A stretch of DNA of 64,000 nt from Nocardia salmonicida NBRC 13393 (GCF_001613085.1 NZ_BDBR01000002.1:310001-374000), one strand, 5' to 3'; shown: positions 43,995 through 53,568, counted from the first letter of the stretch. Notes: generated from the sequence alone by a model not told the origin. Numbers and translations are program-made.

Positions 43995-46352
43995 ATGTAT
44001 CTTCTCGGTCCCGACGGCGCGCGGCGAGCACAGGCCCGACCCACCCCGGCGAACTGGTCGGTGGTCGAGGACGGCTGGAACCCCGCGCGCGCCAACTACT
44101 TCGAGTCGATCTTCACCGTCGGCAACGGGCGCCTCGGAACCCGAGGCTCGCTCGAGGAACGCCACACCGGGGCGTTGCCGGGCACCTTCCTCGCCGGTGT
44201 CTACGACGCTCACGACTCGCCGGTCATCGATCTGGTGAACGCGCCGGATTGGCTCGACAGCGAGGTCTTCGTCGACGGCGTACGCCTGGACACCGAGTCG
44301 GCGCGGGTCATCGAGCACCGTCGTGAACTGGATCTGCGCCACGGAGTTCTGCACCGCGACACCGTGTTCGCGCTCTCGGACGGTGCGCGGGTCCGGCTGC
44401 GGACCCAACGGTTCGCCAGTACCGCCGATCGTGACCTGTGCTGTCTGCGGATCGAGGTGAGCTGTCTGGATCGGGCGGGAACGGTGACGGTGCGAACCGG
44501 TATCGATGCCAACCGGCGCAACCTCGAACGGCTGCCGACCTATCGCGAGCAGGCCACGTTCGGCCATGAACGCAAGTGGGACAAGTGGGCCAAGTCCACC
44601 CACCTGGTGTCGGTCGGTGCGGGATTCGCCGGTGAAGTCGGTATCGTCGAGAGCCGCACCATCGACAGCGGGGTGGATCTGGCCTATGCCTTCACCTGCT
44701 CGGCAACCGGTCGGCGGCGTCGGCAACGGTGCCGACACGACGCCATCGAGATGGAATGGGAATTCGACACCGGCGCGGGCGAATCCGCGCGGGTCGACAA
44801 GCTGGTCGGGATCGCCACCAGCCGCGACTACCGGGCGCTGACCCCGCCGCGGGAGCGCGCAATGGCCACCCTCGCGCGGACGAGCTCCTTCGATGCCGCC
44901 GCCGCGGCGAACCAGGCGGCGTGGGATCAGGTATGGGCCGTCGCCGATTGCGAAGTACTCGGCAACGATCGGGTCACCCAGGCGCTGCGGTTCGCGATCT
45001 ATCACCTGCTCATCGCCGCAGACCCTGACGACCCGACCGTGAGCATCGGCGCGAAAGCGCTGTCCGGCGAAGGCTATCGGGGCCATGTCTTCTGGGACAC
45101 CGAGGTGATGCTGCTGCCGTTCTTCCTGTTCACCCAGCCGCGCGCCGCCCGCGCGTTGCTGGGCTACCGCCACCACACCCTGCCCGGTGCGCGGGAAGTG
45201 GCCGCCGACAACGGAACCGGGGGCGCGCGCTTCGCGTGGGAATCGGCCGACACCGGACGCGAGGAATGTCCGCAGTACACCCCCGACGGCAAGGACCGTT
45301 TCTACACCCGCGAAGAGGAACTCCACATCACCGCCGATGTGGCCTACGCGATCATGCGCTACGCGACCGTCACCGGCGACGACGACTATCTGTTCGGTGA
45401 GGGCGCCGAGATCCTGTTCGAGACGGCCCGCTTCTGGGTGCAGCGGTGCGCCGAGGAGGGCGACCGGCTCGTGATCCGGATGGTGATGGGACCGGACGAG
45501 TTCCACTCCCACGTCGACAACAACGCGTTCACCAACAAGCTGGTGCACTGGCATCTGCAGCAGGCGGCGGCGGTCTACGAGCGGATGTCGCGAGAACGGC
45601 CCGGACAGCTGGGCGAGCTCATGGCCTCGATCGGGCTCGACGAGGGTGAACCGGCGCAGTGGCTCGCCGCCGCGGCCCGGCTGCGGGCACCGACCGATCC
45701 CGACTGCGGTGTCATCGAACAGTTCGACGGCTATTTCGAGCGCACTGTCGTGCCCATCGTCGAATGGGACGACAACGATATGCCGCGATACCCGCTCGGC
45801 TACGCCCCTTTCGACTGCGAGGCCACCTCACTGCTCAAACAGCCCGATGTGGTGATGCTGCTGCATATGCTGCCCGACGAATATTCGCTGGAAACCCGGC
45901 GGCTGAACTACGAGTTCTATGAGCAGCGCACGCTGCACAAGTCCTCGCTGAGCCCGTCGATCCATGCCATCGTGGGTTTGCAGGTGGGCGATTCCCGCAC
46001 GGCGGAACGGTATTTCGGGCGCTCGGCGTTCGTCGACCTCGACGACAACCAGGGCAATACCGAAGAGGGAATTCACATCGCGTCGGCGGCGGGCACCTGG
46101 CAGGTCGCCACGCACGGCTTCGGGGGCTTTCGGGCCACCGCCGACGGGTTGCGTTTCGCGCCCGCATTGCCGACATCGTGGCAACGCTTACGGTTCTCGG
46201 TGCACTGGCGCGGGCGCACGGTGCGCGCCGACCTCGGGAACCGGGACGCGCGATTCGAGCTCGTCGGCGACGGGCCCGCCGCGCAGATCACCGTGTGGGG
46301 CAAGCCGGTGACGCTGCAACCCGGCGTCGTGGTCGAGGTCGAGGCCTCATGA
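43995..46352 (+). CDS. GH65 family disaccharide phosphorylase/hydrolase
   Basis: A 785-residue glycoside hydrolase family 65 protein, which splits maltose, trehalose, kojibiose or similar with phosphate to give beta-glucose-1-phosphate and glucose. An N-terminal beta-sandwich (to about 270) is followed by an alpha/alpha barrel. The catalytic acid is E502 in GPDEFHSH; WDTEVMLLPFF and LHKSSLSPSIHAI are further family segments. The phosphate-binding region cannot be judged by eye, so a hydrolase cannot be excluded, but the adjoining beta-phosphoglucomutase gene (ATGA overlap) argues for a phosphorylase. Confidence 0.93.
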   Translation: MYLLGPDGARRAQARPTPANWSVVEDGWNPARANYFESIFTVGNGRLGTRGSLEERHTGALPGTFLAGVYDAHDSPVIDLVNAPDWLDSEVFVDGVRLDTESARVIEHRRELDLRHGVLHRDTVFALSDGARVRLRTQRFASTADRDLCCLRIEVSCLDRAGTVTVRTGIDANRRNLERLPTYREQATFGHERKWDKWAKSTHLVSVGAGFAGEVGIVESRTIDSGVDLAYAFTCSATGRRRRQRCRHDAIEMEWEFDTGAGESARVDKLVGIATSRDYRALTPPRERAMATLARTSSFDAAAAANQAAWDQVWAVADCEVLGNDRVTQALRFAIYHLLIAADPDDPTVSIGAKALSGEGYRGHVFWDTEVMLLPFFLFTQPRAARALLGYRHHTLPGAREVAADNGTGGARFAWESADTGREECPQYTPDGKDRFYTREEELHITADVAYAIMRYATVTGDDDYLFGEGAEILFETARFWVQRCAEEGDRLVIRMVMGPDEFHSHVDNNAFTNKLVHWHLQQAAAVYERMSRERPGQLGELMASIGLDEGEPAQWLAAAARLRAPTDPDCGVIEQFDGYFERTVVPIVEWDDNDMPRYPLGYAPFDCEATSLLKQPDVVMLLHMLPDEYSLETRRLNYEFYEQRTLHKSSLSPSIHAIVGLQVGDSRTAERYFGRSAFVDLDDNQGNTEEGIHIASAAGTWQVATHGFGGFRATADGLRFAPALPTSWQRLRFSVHWRGRTVRADLGNRDARFELVGDGPAAQITVWGKPVTLQPGVVVEVEAS

Positions 46353-47107
46353 CGGGCGTCTTCGACGCGCAGGCAGTGCTGTTCGATCTCGACGGCGTGC
46401 TCACCGACACCGCGGCGGTGCACCGGCGGGCCTGGTCGGCGCTGTTCACCGAGTTCTTGCCGAGAGTCGCCCCCGAAGCGGCCCCCTACACCGACGCCGA
46501 CTACTTCGCGCTGGTGGACGGCAAGGCGCGCGCGGCCGGGGTGCGGTCGGTGCTCGGCTCCCGTGGTGTGACAGTGCCTGACGGGACATCGGCGGACCCG
46601 CCCGACGCCCAGACCGTGTACGGGCTGGGCAACCGCAAGAACATTCGCTTCACCGAGATCATCGGCAGCGACGGCGTCGAGGTGTTCGCCGGGTCGTTGC
46701 GTCTGCTCGACGCGTTCGACGCGGCCGGCATCCCGATGGCGGTGGTGTCGAGCTCGCGCAACGCGGTGCTGGTGTTGGGCGCGGCGGGTCTGCTGGACAG
46801 GTTCGCGGTGGTCGTCGACGGTGTCGTCGCCCAGGACGAACACCTCGCGGGCAAACCGGCACCGGACATGTTCCTTACGGCCGCAAAGGTTTTGGGGGTG
46901 GACCCGGTGCGCACGGTGGTGATCGAGGACGCGGTGGCGGGGGTCGAGGCGGGGCGTCGGGGCGGATTTCGGGTGATCGGGGTCGACCGGGGGATCGGAG
47001 CGGCGGCGTTGCGGGCTGGGGGCGCCGACGTCGTCGTCAGCGACTTGGCGGACCTGCTCGAGGATCGGATCGAGCGGCGCAGGTCAGCGGCGTCAGGGAA
47101 CAGTTGA
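46349..47107 (+). CDS. pgmB: Beta-phosphoglucomutase (HAD family)
   Basis: A 252-residue HAD-superfamily enzyme that converts beta-glucose-1-phosphate to glucose-6-phosphate. The nucleophile D13 and acid/base D15 lie in LFDLDGVLTDT; motif II is VVSSSRN, motif III Lys is in AGKPAPDMFL, and motif IV is VVIEDAVAGVEAG, the beta-PGM form. The cap insert between residues 20 and 95 contains the GLGNRKN sequence. It is translated with the GH65 gene (ATGA) and completes a phosphorolytic disaccharide route. Confidence 0.92.
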   Translation: MTGVFDAQAVLFDLDGVLTDTAAVHRRAWSALFTEFLPRVAPEAAPYTDADYFALVDGKARAAGVRSVLGSRGVTVPDGTSADPPDAQTVYGLGNRKNIRFTEIIGSDGVEVFAGSLRLLDAFDAAGIPMAVVSSSRNAVLVLGAAGLLDRFAVVVDGVVAQDEHLAGKPAPDMFLTAAKVLGVDPVRTVVIEDAVAGVEAGRRGGFRVIGVDRGIGAAALRAGGADVVVSDLADLLEDRIERRRSAASGNS

Positions 47108-47149
47108 GTTACCCGACGTAAACTGAACGTGTGTCCAAGTTGGGCAAGT

Positions 47150-47161
47150 GTTCATGTGAAC
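47150..47161. promoter_or_regulatory. Short palindrome GTTCA-TG-TGAAC
   Basis: A perfect 12-bp palindrome lies in the 135-bp gap before the exported-protein gene at 47243. It is short enough to arise by chance; an operator role is only a possibility. Confidence 0.25.
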
Positions 47162-47242
47162 GGGGATGTTTCGGAAACCAGGCGGCAATAGGTTCGGATC
47201 GCACGAATCACCCTGTCGCCCCCTGGTCGGAGATCACCGCGC

Positions 47243-48469
47243 ATGCGAATACCCCTGCCCCGCCGCGTCACGCCCTGCGTCGGTTCGTTCACCGCACTGG
47301 CCCTTGTGACGGGCATGATGCTCGTACCCGGCACCGCACAGGCGGAGGCTTCCCAGGCGCTGGCCACGACGCCGATCAGTGACGGCGCGACCCTGTGTGT
47401 CAGCGGCGCACCGACTTTCGACGACGTGGTGACCGCCGCGGCATCGGTGCTGCGCGGGACCGTCGGGCCCGGGCAATTGCTCGCCTACGACCAGCGGGTC
47501 GCCGATTTCCGGGCCGGGATCGCCGCGCTGCGCGTGCATCGCGACGGGCTGCCCATGCGTCCCGAACAGGTCGGCACGCGACCGGCCGAACTCGACGATC
47601 CGATCGTCACCTACCTGGTGAACGGCCTGGACGCGGTGCGCACCGGGCGCATCGACGAGACGATGTCGGTCTCGCAGCTGAGCGTCAACGACGCCATCGA
47701 GGTATTCATCCTGGCGACCGGCATCGTCAAGATCCCGGCCAAGCTCGTCGCGGGCATGGTGCCCACCGTCGGAATATTCCTCAAGCCGGTGGTCGGTGCG
47801 ATGTTCACCGGGACCAAGGCGCTGGCGCGCGCGGTGCAGGACTCGATCGACGCGGGCTGTGTGGCGCCGAATGTGTATCCGCCGCTCGAACTCGGCGAAC
47901 CTGTCATCGAGCCCGTGCACGTACCCCAGCCGATCGAGGACCTGGCCGCGCTGGTCATGAACGCCGACGGCACCTGCACGCCCGTCGCGGAACTGACCCT
48001 GGCCGCGGTTGTGGAGCGCGCACGGACCTTCCTCGACAGTGGGGCCGTGGCCCTGGACCGCGTCGCGATGCACGAGGCCGCCGACGCGTTGCAGGAGTTC
48101 CTGGCGAGCAATCGGGTGGCCAAAGTGATGCTGATGCGTCGCGCCGACGACCTGGGCCCGCTGGTCGAGGCCCTGGATCTGGGTCCGCTGACCTTCCTGG
48201 CCAACCTCGGCGCCGACCTCGCCGCGGGCACGGCGCTCGACACGGTGCCATTGGCGCAGGTCCAGGTCGAGAACGCCTTCGACCTCGCGACCCTGACCCT
48301 CGACATCACCAGCCTGCTGTTCTCGGCGGGCACCAGCGTCGCCGGGTTCGCCGGAGTGGCCGACACGGTCACCACGCCGCTGTCGATCGTGCAGAAACTG
48401 GTGTTCGCGCCGACCGACTACGGTGCGCCGATCGTGCGCGGTGTCATCCAATCGATGTGCGCGGTCTAG
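47243..48469 (+). CDS. Exported protein of unknown function, 408 residues
   Basis: A Sec-type signal peptide is clear: basic start RIPLPRR, a hydrophobic core FTALALVTGMMLV and a cleavage site after GTAQA near residue 34. The mature protein is alanine- and valine-rich and helical, with four cysteines (TLCVSG, AGCVAP, GTCTPV, SMCAV) that could make two disulfides, and a central hydrophobic stretch near FILATGIVKIPAKLVAGMV. No known domain is recognised. GGAG lies nine bases before the ATG. A strong hairpin overlaps its stop codon. Confidence 0.8.
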   Translation: MRIPLPRRVTPCVGSFTALALVTGMMLVPGTAQAEASQALATTPISDGATLCVSGAPTFDDVVTAAASVLRGTVGPGQLLAYDQRVADFRAGIAALRVHRDGLPMRPEQVGTRPAELDDPIVTYLVNGLDAVRTGRIDETMSVSQLSVNDAIEVFILATGIVKIPAKLVAGMVPTVGIFLKPVVGAMFTGTKALARAVQDSIDAGCVAPNVYPPLELGEPVIEPVHVPQPIEDLAALVMNADGTCTPVAELTLAAVVERARTFLDSGAVALDRVAMHEAADALQEFLASNRVAKVMLMRRADDLGPLVEALDLGPLTFLANLGADLAAGTALDTVPLAQVQVENAFDLATLTLDITSLLFSAGTSVAGFAGVADTVTTPLSIVQKLVFAPTDYGAPIVRGVIQSMCAV

Positions 48470-48487
48470 GCGAAGCCCCGCTTCGCC
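48469..48487. terminator. Hairpin at the stop codon, U-less terminator
   Basis: GGCGAAGC pairs perfectly with GCTTCGCC around a CCC loop. The first base is the last base of the stop codon. There is no T-run, as often in actinobacterial terminators. Confidence 0.6.
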
Positions 48488-48612
48488 GACATGCGCACGA
48501 GGCTGACGATCGCTTCGCCGGTGCGCCCGTTAGGCTGCGGCGGCGTCGCGATCATGTCACTGTGCTTCGATCAGGTCAGTTGTCCAATAGAGCCACAACC
48601 CAGAAGGTGACC

Positions 48613-49689
48613 ATGCACGATCAGTTCTCGTCCGGAATCGGCCGTCGTGAAGTTCTGGCGGGCGCCGCCGGTGTCGCCGCGGGATTGTCGCTGGTCGGGC
48701 TCACGCCCGCGGCGGCGGTGCCTGCCGAGGTGCCCAAGTTCGCGCCCCAGGCCGGGGGCAGCGTCCGGGTGCTGGTCACCGGTGACGCGGGCACCGGCAC
48801 CCGCACCCAGTGGGCGGTGGCCGACGCGGCACGAGAATTCCACGCACGCCGCCCGTTCTCGCTCGCGGTGGGTCTGGGCGACAACATCTACGACACCGGA
48901 CCCCACGGCCCCGACGACGAACAGTTCGCCACGAAATTCGAGAATCCCAATGCGGGACTGGACTTTCCGTGGGCCATGGTTCTCGGCAACCACGACACCA
49001 GCTCGGTGTTCCCCGGCGACGGCGGCTGGTTGGCGCGTGGCAACTTCGAGGTGGCCTATCACGCGAAGTCGCCGCGCTGGTGGATGCCGAGCCGCTACTA
49101 CTCGGTGCGCGTGCCCGAACAGAACCCGGTCGTGGAGTTCTTCGTGCTCGATATCAATCCCCTCGCGGCCTACATCCCGCCGTTCCTGGACCCGTATTGG
49201 GCCGTCGACGGGCCGTACATGAACGAGCAGCGCGCCTGGCTCGACACCGCGCTCGCCGAGTCCACCGCGCAATGGAAGATCGCCTGCACCCACCAGGCCT
49301 ACATCAGCAACGGCCCGCACGGTGACGCGGGCAATTACGAGGGTCTGCCGGTGGAGCCGATCAACGGCGTCCACGCCAAACGCTTCTTCGAAAACCATGT
49401 GCTGGGCAAAGTGTCGTTTCTGCTCTCGGGCCACGATCACACCCTGCAGGTGCTCGAACCGACGCCGGCGACCAAGGGCACCCGCCAGATCGTGTCGGGC
49501 GCGGCGGGCAAGACCGCGGGCGGTCAGCCGGCTCTGACGACCGGTGGGCACAGCGCGCTGTTCGAGACCCAGCACGAACTGGGGTTCATGGTCATGGACC
49601 TGACCGCGGACTCGGTGAACCTGACAGTGCTCACCGTCGACCCCGCCTCGGGCGCGAGCACCGAGGTCTTCCACCGACGACTCGGCTGA
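48613..49689 (+). CDS. Exported metallophosphoesterase (purple acid phosphatase-like)
   Basis: A 358-residue calcineurin-like phosphoesterase. The N-terminus has a twin-arginine type signal (GRREVLAGAAGVAAG) with a likely cleavage after PAAA near residue 36. Metal-site motifs come in order: VTGDAGTG, GLGDNIYD, LGNHD, ACTHQAYIS and LSGHDHTLQ. The GLGDNIYD form is that of tartrate-resistant purple acid phosphatases. It would free phosphate from organic esters outside the membrane. It is a single gene after the unknown exported protein. Confidence 0.9.
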   Translation: MHDQFSSGIGRREVLAGAAGVAAGLSLVGLTPAAAVPAEVPKFAPQAGGSVRVLVTGDAGTGTRTQWAVADAAREFHARRPFSLAVGLGDNIYDTGPHGPDDEQFATKFENPNAGLDFPWAMVLGNHDTSSVFPGDGGWLARGNFEVAYHAKSPRWWMPSRYYSVRVPEQNPVVEFFVLDINPLAAYIPPFLDPYWAVDGPYMNEQRAWLDTALAESTAQWKIACTHQAYISNGPHGDAGNYEGLPVEPINGVHAKRFFENHVLGKVSFLLSGHDHTLQVLEPTPATKGTRQIVSGAAGKTAGGQPALTTGGHSALFETQHELGFMVMDLTADSVNLTVLTVDPASGASTEVFHRRLG

Positions 49690-49727
49690 AACTCGACCGC
49701 TGGTGACGGCGGGAGGATGATCGACGG

Positions 49728-50345
49728 ATGGGCTTCTACACCGACCGGATCCTCCCGCACATCGTCGACAAAGTCTGCGGCGTCGCCCAGAACGGGCCGC
49801 TGCGCGAACGAACCTGTGCCGGGTTACACGGCACGGTGCTCGAAGTGGGCTTCGGGTCGGGCAACAACATCGGGTTCTATCCCGCCGCGGTGGAGCGGGT
49901 CGCCGGGGTCGAGCCCGCGCAGACAGCGTGGAACATCGGGGCCGAACGTGTTGCGGCGAGCTCGATTCCGATCGAACGCGCCGGCCTGGACGGTCAGTCG
50001 CTGCCGTTTCCCGACGCCGGTTTCGACACCGCCCTGTCCACCTTCACCCTGTGCACCATCCCCGATGTCGCGACCGCACTCGCCGAGATCCGCCGGGTGC
50101 TGCGACCCGGCGGCACCCTGCACTTCGTCGAACACGGACTCGCACCGGAGGAGTCGGTACAGATCTGGCAGCACCGGCTCGACCCGATCCAGCAGAAGAT
50201 CGCCGGCGGCTGTCACCTCAATCGCGACATCGTCGGCCTGATCATCGACGCGGGCTTCGAGATCACCGACCTCGACCGGTTCTACCAGCCCGGCGCCCCG
50301 AAAGCCATGGCGGCGTTGTCCCTCGGCGTCGCGGAACGTCGCTGA
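49728..50345 (+). CDS. Class I SAM-dependent methyltransferase
   Basis: A 205-residue methyltransferase. Motif I is VLEVGFGSGNNIGFYP, the acidic residue is E in GVEPAQ, motif II is FDTALSTFTLCTIPD and motif III is VLRPGGTLHFVEHG. The build is like the METTL7/UbiE-like group of small-molecule methyltransferases; the acceptor is unknown. It begins 38 bases after the phosphatase gene and ends 19 bases before the convergent sigma-factor gene. Confidence 0.87.
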   Translation: MGFYTDRILPHIVDKVCGVAQNGPLRERTCAGLHGTVLEVGFGSGNNIGFYPAAVERVAGVEPAQTAWNIGAERVAASSIPIERAGLDGQSLPFPDAGFDTALSTFTLCTIPDVATALAEIRRVLRPGGTLHFVEHGLAPEESVQIWQHRLDPIQQKIAGGCHLNRDIVGLIIDAGFEITDLDRFYQPGAPKAMAALSLGVAERR

Positions 50346-50364
50346 ACTGCACGGGCACGGCCGA

Positions 50365-51303
50365 TCACCACGATTCGACCAGCGGAGCGTCATGTTCGCT
50401 CCGCGCCCACGCGTCGGTGATACGGCCCAGCCGGTGCGGTGCGGCGATGCTGCGCATGCCCGCGATCTTGTCCGCGCGCATCTCCAGGATCGCGACGCCG
50501 AGGACTCGATCGCCGAGGGTGACGAGCACGGCCGGGCAGCCGTTGACCACGACGGCATGGATCGAGGGTGAGCCACCGGCGAGGCGGCGCTTGGCTTCCG
50601 TCGGTGCGAACCCGGCCCGCACCGCGCCGGCCAGGCGCTGCGGGCTCGCGTACCGGATCAGCTTGGTGGCCAGCCCCCCGACACCGTCGGAGATCCCGGT
50701 CGCATCGTCGGTCAGGAGCGCGATCAGCCGATCGGTGCGACCCGAGGTGGCGGCCTCGACGAACTCTTCGACGACGCGACGCGCGGCGCTGTGATCGAGA
50801 TCGGTACCGGTGCGCGCGACGGTGATTCGCCCACGGGCACGGTGGAGGTGTTGCTGACTCGCGGAGACGGTGAGGTCGAGGATCTCGGCGATCTCGGCAT
50901 GCCGGTACGCGAAGGCCTCGTGCAGCACATACACCGCGCGCTCGGTCGGTGAGAGCCTTTCCATGAGCGTCAGCACCGCCAGGGTCACCGATTCGCGCTG
51001 CTCGACGGTGTCGGCGGGGCCGAGCATCGGGTCACCGTCGAGCAGCGGTTCGGGCATCCAGGTGCCGACCGCGCGCTCGTGGCGCGTCTTCGCCGAACGG
51101 AGCCGGTCCAGCGCGAGGTTGGTGACGATCTTGGTCAGCCACGCCTCCGGCACCTCGACGTAGTCGCGATCGGCGGCCTGCCACCGCAGGAACGCGTCCT
51201 GGACCGTGTCCTCGGCGTCGGCGGCCGAGCCGAGCAGACGGTAGGCGATCGAGGCCAGCCGGTGACGGCTGGCCTCGAAACGCGCCACGGTGGCAGTGTC
51301 CAT
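50365..51303 (-). CDS. sigJ: ECF41-type RNA polymerase sigma factor (SigJ-like)
   Basis: A 312-residue ECF sigma factor with the ECF41 build: sigma-2 (about 8-75, YRLLGSAADAEDTVQDAFLRW), the linker TWMPEPLL, sigma-4 (about 105-160, YVLHEAFAYRHAEIAEIL) and a C-terminal SnoaL-like domain of some 140 residues that in this group replaces a separate anti-sigma factor. The neighbouring FAD oxidoreductase gene is the usual ECF41 partner class. ATG 51303 is used, GTG 51309 is also possible. It is transcribed after the oxidoreductase gene with ten bases between them. Confidence 0.9.
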   Translation of the reverse strand: MDTATVARFEASRHRLASIAYRLLGSAADAEDTVQDAFLRWQAADRDYVEVPEAWLTKIVTNLALDRLRSAKTRHERAVGTWMPEPLLDGDPMLGPADTVEQRESVTLAVLTLMERLSPTERAVYVLHEAFAYRHAEIAEILDLTVSASQQHLHRARGRITVARTGTDLDHSAARRVVEEFVEAATSGRTDRLIALLTDDATGISDGVGGLATKLIRYASPQRLAGAVRAGFAPTEAKRRLAGGSPSIHAVVVNGCPAVLVTLGDRVLGVAILEMRADKIAGMRSIAAPHRLGRITDAWARSEHDAPLVESW

Positions 51304-51313
51304 GAGCACGACT

Positions 51314-52498
51314 CTAGGTCGCGAGCACGTCGTGGGGTCGATCGGTGTTCGCGCGGTACCGCCGACTCGGCATGCCGAAGGTCGGATGGCTCAGGCTCCA
51401 CGGGTTGACCCCGAGGATCGCGGCTTTGAGGCGGGCGGCCGTGCGCCCACGCAGGGCCCACGACTTCGATCGCGCCTCACCATCGACCACCTGGAAGATC
51501 CCGTCCTTGCGGCCGAGGCTGATGTGGTTGCCCACATACGACAGCGAGGTCGTCGAGATCGTGCGCCCGGTCAGGTCCCCGACGATCGTGGCCGTGGCCT
51601 GCATGCTGGTGAATCCCGCGGAAGCGCACGACATCGGCAACGGCAAACCGTTGTCGCCGATGACGAAGGCGCTGTCACCGGCGACATAGACATCGGGGTG
51701 CGAGACCGAGCGCATCTGCCGGTCGACGGTGATCTGTCCGTTGGGCTCCACCGCCAGACCGCTGGCCACGGCGATCGGCTGCACGGCGAAACCGGCGGCC
51801 CACACCGTCGCGTCGGCGGCGAAAACGGTGCCGTCGGCGGCCACGGCGCCCGCGGCCTCGACCCGCTCGATGGTGGTGTTCTCGTCGACCGTGATGCCGA
51901 GCCGGTCGAAGGCAGCGAGCAGGTGGCCGCGGGCCTTGTCGCCCAGCCAACCGCCGAGCTCACCGCGGGTGACGAGTCCGACCGCCAGCTCGGGATGAGA
52001 TTCGGCGATCTCGGTGGCCGCCTCGATCGCGGTCAGATTGCCGCCGACCACCAGGACCTTCGCCCTCGCGCCCAGCTCGTCCAGGCGGGCACGCAACCGC
52101 AGCGCCGCCGGGCGCGATGCCACATGGAAGGCATGCTCGACCGCGCCGACGGCACTGTGGATGTCGGCGGTACTGCCGAGCGAGTAGAGCAGGGTGTCAT
52201 ATTGGAGTGTGTCGATGCCTTCGCTGTCGGCGACCGTGACAGTCCGGTGCTCGACGTCGACGCCGGTCACCCGCGCTACGTGAAGCCGGATTCCGGTGCC
52301 CGCGAACACTTCCACCAGCGGCCGCCGGGGCAGATCCTGCCCGGCGGCGAGCTGATGATTGCGCAACCGCTCGGCGAAATCGGGGTCGGCGTTGACGACA
52401 GTGATCTCGAAGTCGTCGGAATGGAGTCGGCGGGCCAGTAGTCCGGCGGAGAAGGCCCCGGCGTAACCGGCCCCGAGGACGACGATGCGGTGCTTCAT
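51314..52498 (-). CDS. FAD/NAD(P)-dependent oxidoreductase, ECF41 partner (NDH-2-like)
   Basis: A 394-residue flavoprotein of the NADH dehydrogenase-like pyridine nucleotide-disulfide oxidoreductase family. FAD binds at IVVLGAGYAGAFSAGLLA near the start, NAD(P)H at VLVVGGNLTAIEAATEI and the C-terminal FAD segment is HPDVYVAGDSAFV. No redox-active Cys pair is seen. Genes of this class are recurrent partners and targets of ECF41 sigma factors. AGGAG precedes the ATG, and a good match to the ECF41 promoter lies upstream. Its physiological electron acceptor is unknown. Confidence 0.9.
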   Translation of the reverse strand: MKHRIVVLGAGYAGAFSAGLLARRLHSDDFEITVVNADPDFAERLRNHQLAAGQDLPRRPLVEVFAGTGIRLHVARVTGVDVEHRTVTVADSEGIDTLQYDTLLYSLGSTADIHSAVGAVEHAFHVASRPAALRLRARLDELGARAKVLVVGGNLTAIEAATEIAESHPELAVGLVTRGELGGWLGDKARGHLLAAFDRLGITVDENTTIERVEAAGAVAADGTVFAADATVWAAGFAVQPIAVASGLAVEPNGQITVDRQMRSVSHPDVYVAGDSAFVIGDNGLPLPMSCASAGFTSMQATATIVGDLTGRTISTTSLSYVGNHISLGRKDGIFQVVDGEARSKSWALRGRTAARLKAAILGVNPWSLSHPTFGMPSRRYRANTDRPHDVLAT

Positions 52499-52530
52499 GA
52501 GTGGCTCCTGTCTGGTTCGCGTGGTTTCTG

Positions 52531-52557
52531 AACGAGACAGCCGCCGAAATCCTGACA
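52531..52557 (-). promoter_or_regulatory. Predicted ECF41 promoter
   Basis: On the minus strand TGTCAGG is followed after 16 bases by CGTT, ending 32 bases before the oxidoreductase start. The known ECF41 promoter is TGTCACA, 16 bases, CGTC, so five of seven and three of four positions match at exact spacing. Autoregulation of the two-gene operon is inferred. Confidence 0.55.
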
Positions 52558-52623
52558 GCATCAATCTGTGATGTGGGTCACATGGGGTCGAAGGGCATGG
52601 CGGTTCGCTCCGCGAGTCCTGGG

Positions 52624-53445
52624 TCAGGGGGTCGTCGAGGTGATGGTCTCGATCTCGCGGACCGCGTCGGCGATGGCGCGGAAGTCCTTGCGCAGGATCG
52701 CACCGTGGTTGCTGGCGACCTTGGCGCTGATACGGATGTTGGGGTTGCGGTCGAGTACCGCGTCGAGGCCGGCGCGGATCTTCTCCTGCTCGCCGCCACG
52801 GCTGCCGAACGAGGTTCCCGAAGCGACCACGTAGCGCACCGGGGCGGTGGTGGCATCGAGTACCGGGCTCAGTGCGGCGACGCTGGAGAGCTTGCCGAGT
52901 TCGATATTGCTGTCGGCCTGCTGCTGCGCGGTCAACCGGGGTGCGAGACCCGTCGGGCGAGCCAACGGCAACACCCAGCTCAAACGCTTGAACAGCTTGC
53001 GAATCCGCAGCTCCATCGCCTCGTCGAGCCAGTCGTAGGGGAACGCGCCGTCGACGAGGACCGCGCCGCGCGTGCTGTCGGGATGACGGCTGGCCCAGTG
53101 CGCCCCGAGGTAGGCGCCGTAGGACCAGCCGACCAGGATCGGCTTCTCGGTGATCCCCCTGGCCGCGAGGACGGCGTCGATGTCACGCACGCAGGTGTCG
53201 AAGCAGTAGTCGGCCGACTTCTTCGACTTGCCCCGGGCCCGCTCGTCGAAGGTGATGTGACGGTAGCCGGGGCCGAGGTCGGCGATGACCCGACGCCAGT
53301 AGCCCTGGGTGGCGAACTGGCCGTTGAGGTAGACGACCGGGGTGCCGGCGCCGCCGGTGTCGGTGAGGGCCAGTTCGGTGTCGTCGATCGGCACCATCCC
53401 GGTCCAGGGGGCGGTGGCGGCACTGGTGGGGTTCGAGGAAGTCAT
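52624..53445 (-). CDS. Alpha/beta-hydrolase
   Basis: A 273-residue alpha/beta hydrolase. VVYLNGQFATQGYW is the oxyanion-hole strand, VGWSYGAYLGAHW carries the nucleophile Ser, and the catalytic His is in VASNHGAIL near the C-terminus. The ATG at 53445 is chosen because AAGGA lies eight bases upstream; an in-frame ATG at 53451 is too close to it. The gene is divergent from the MarR fusion gene and the gap between them holds repeated TGCAATGA sites, suggesting that regulator controls it. Confidence 0.87.
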   Translation of the reverse strand: MTSSNPTSAATAPWTGMVPIDDTELALTDTGGAGTPVVYLNGQFATQGYWRRVIADLGPGYRHITFDERARGKSKKSADYCFDTCVRDIDAVLAARGITEKPILVGWSYGAYLGAHWASRHPDSTRGAVLVDGAFPYDWLDEAMELRIRKLFKRLSWVLPLARPTGLAPRLTAQQQADSNIELGKLSSVAALSPVLDATTAPVRYVVASGTSFGSRGGEQEKIRAGLDAVLDRNPNIRISAKVASNHGAILRKDFRAIADAVREIETITSTTP

Positions 53446-53568
53446 TGCCATGTCCTTGCGTTGCGATGTTCGGGTTTTACTGATGGCTAAACCGTAGATT
53501 GCGTTCACTAATCTGTCAACGGTAAATATTAGCGAAAAGCCTGATAGAGCTAGCAATGCTGCCGGTAG

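Noticed and set aside
42411..45554. A 1047-codon minus-strand open frame
   Set aside because: It is His/Arg/Gly-rich low-complexity sequence opposite the sugar porter and GH65 genes, a usual artefact of high-GC coding DNA.
47395..48612. Upstream extension of the metallophosphoesterase frame
   Set aside because: It is out of frame with the exported protein gene and Arg-rich; the twin-arginine signal begins at 48613.
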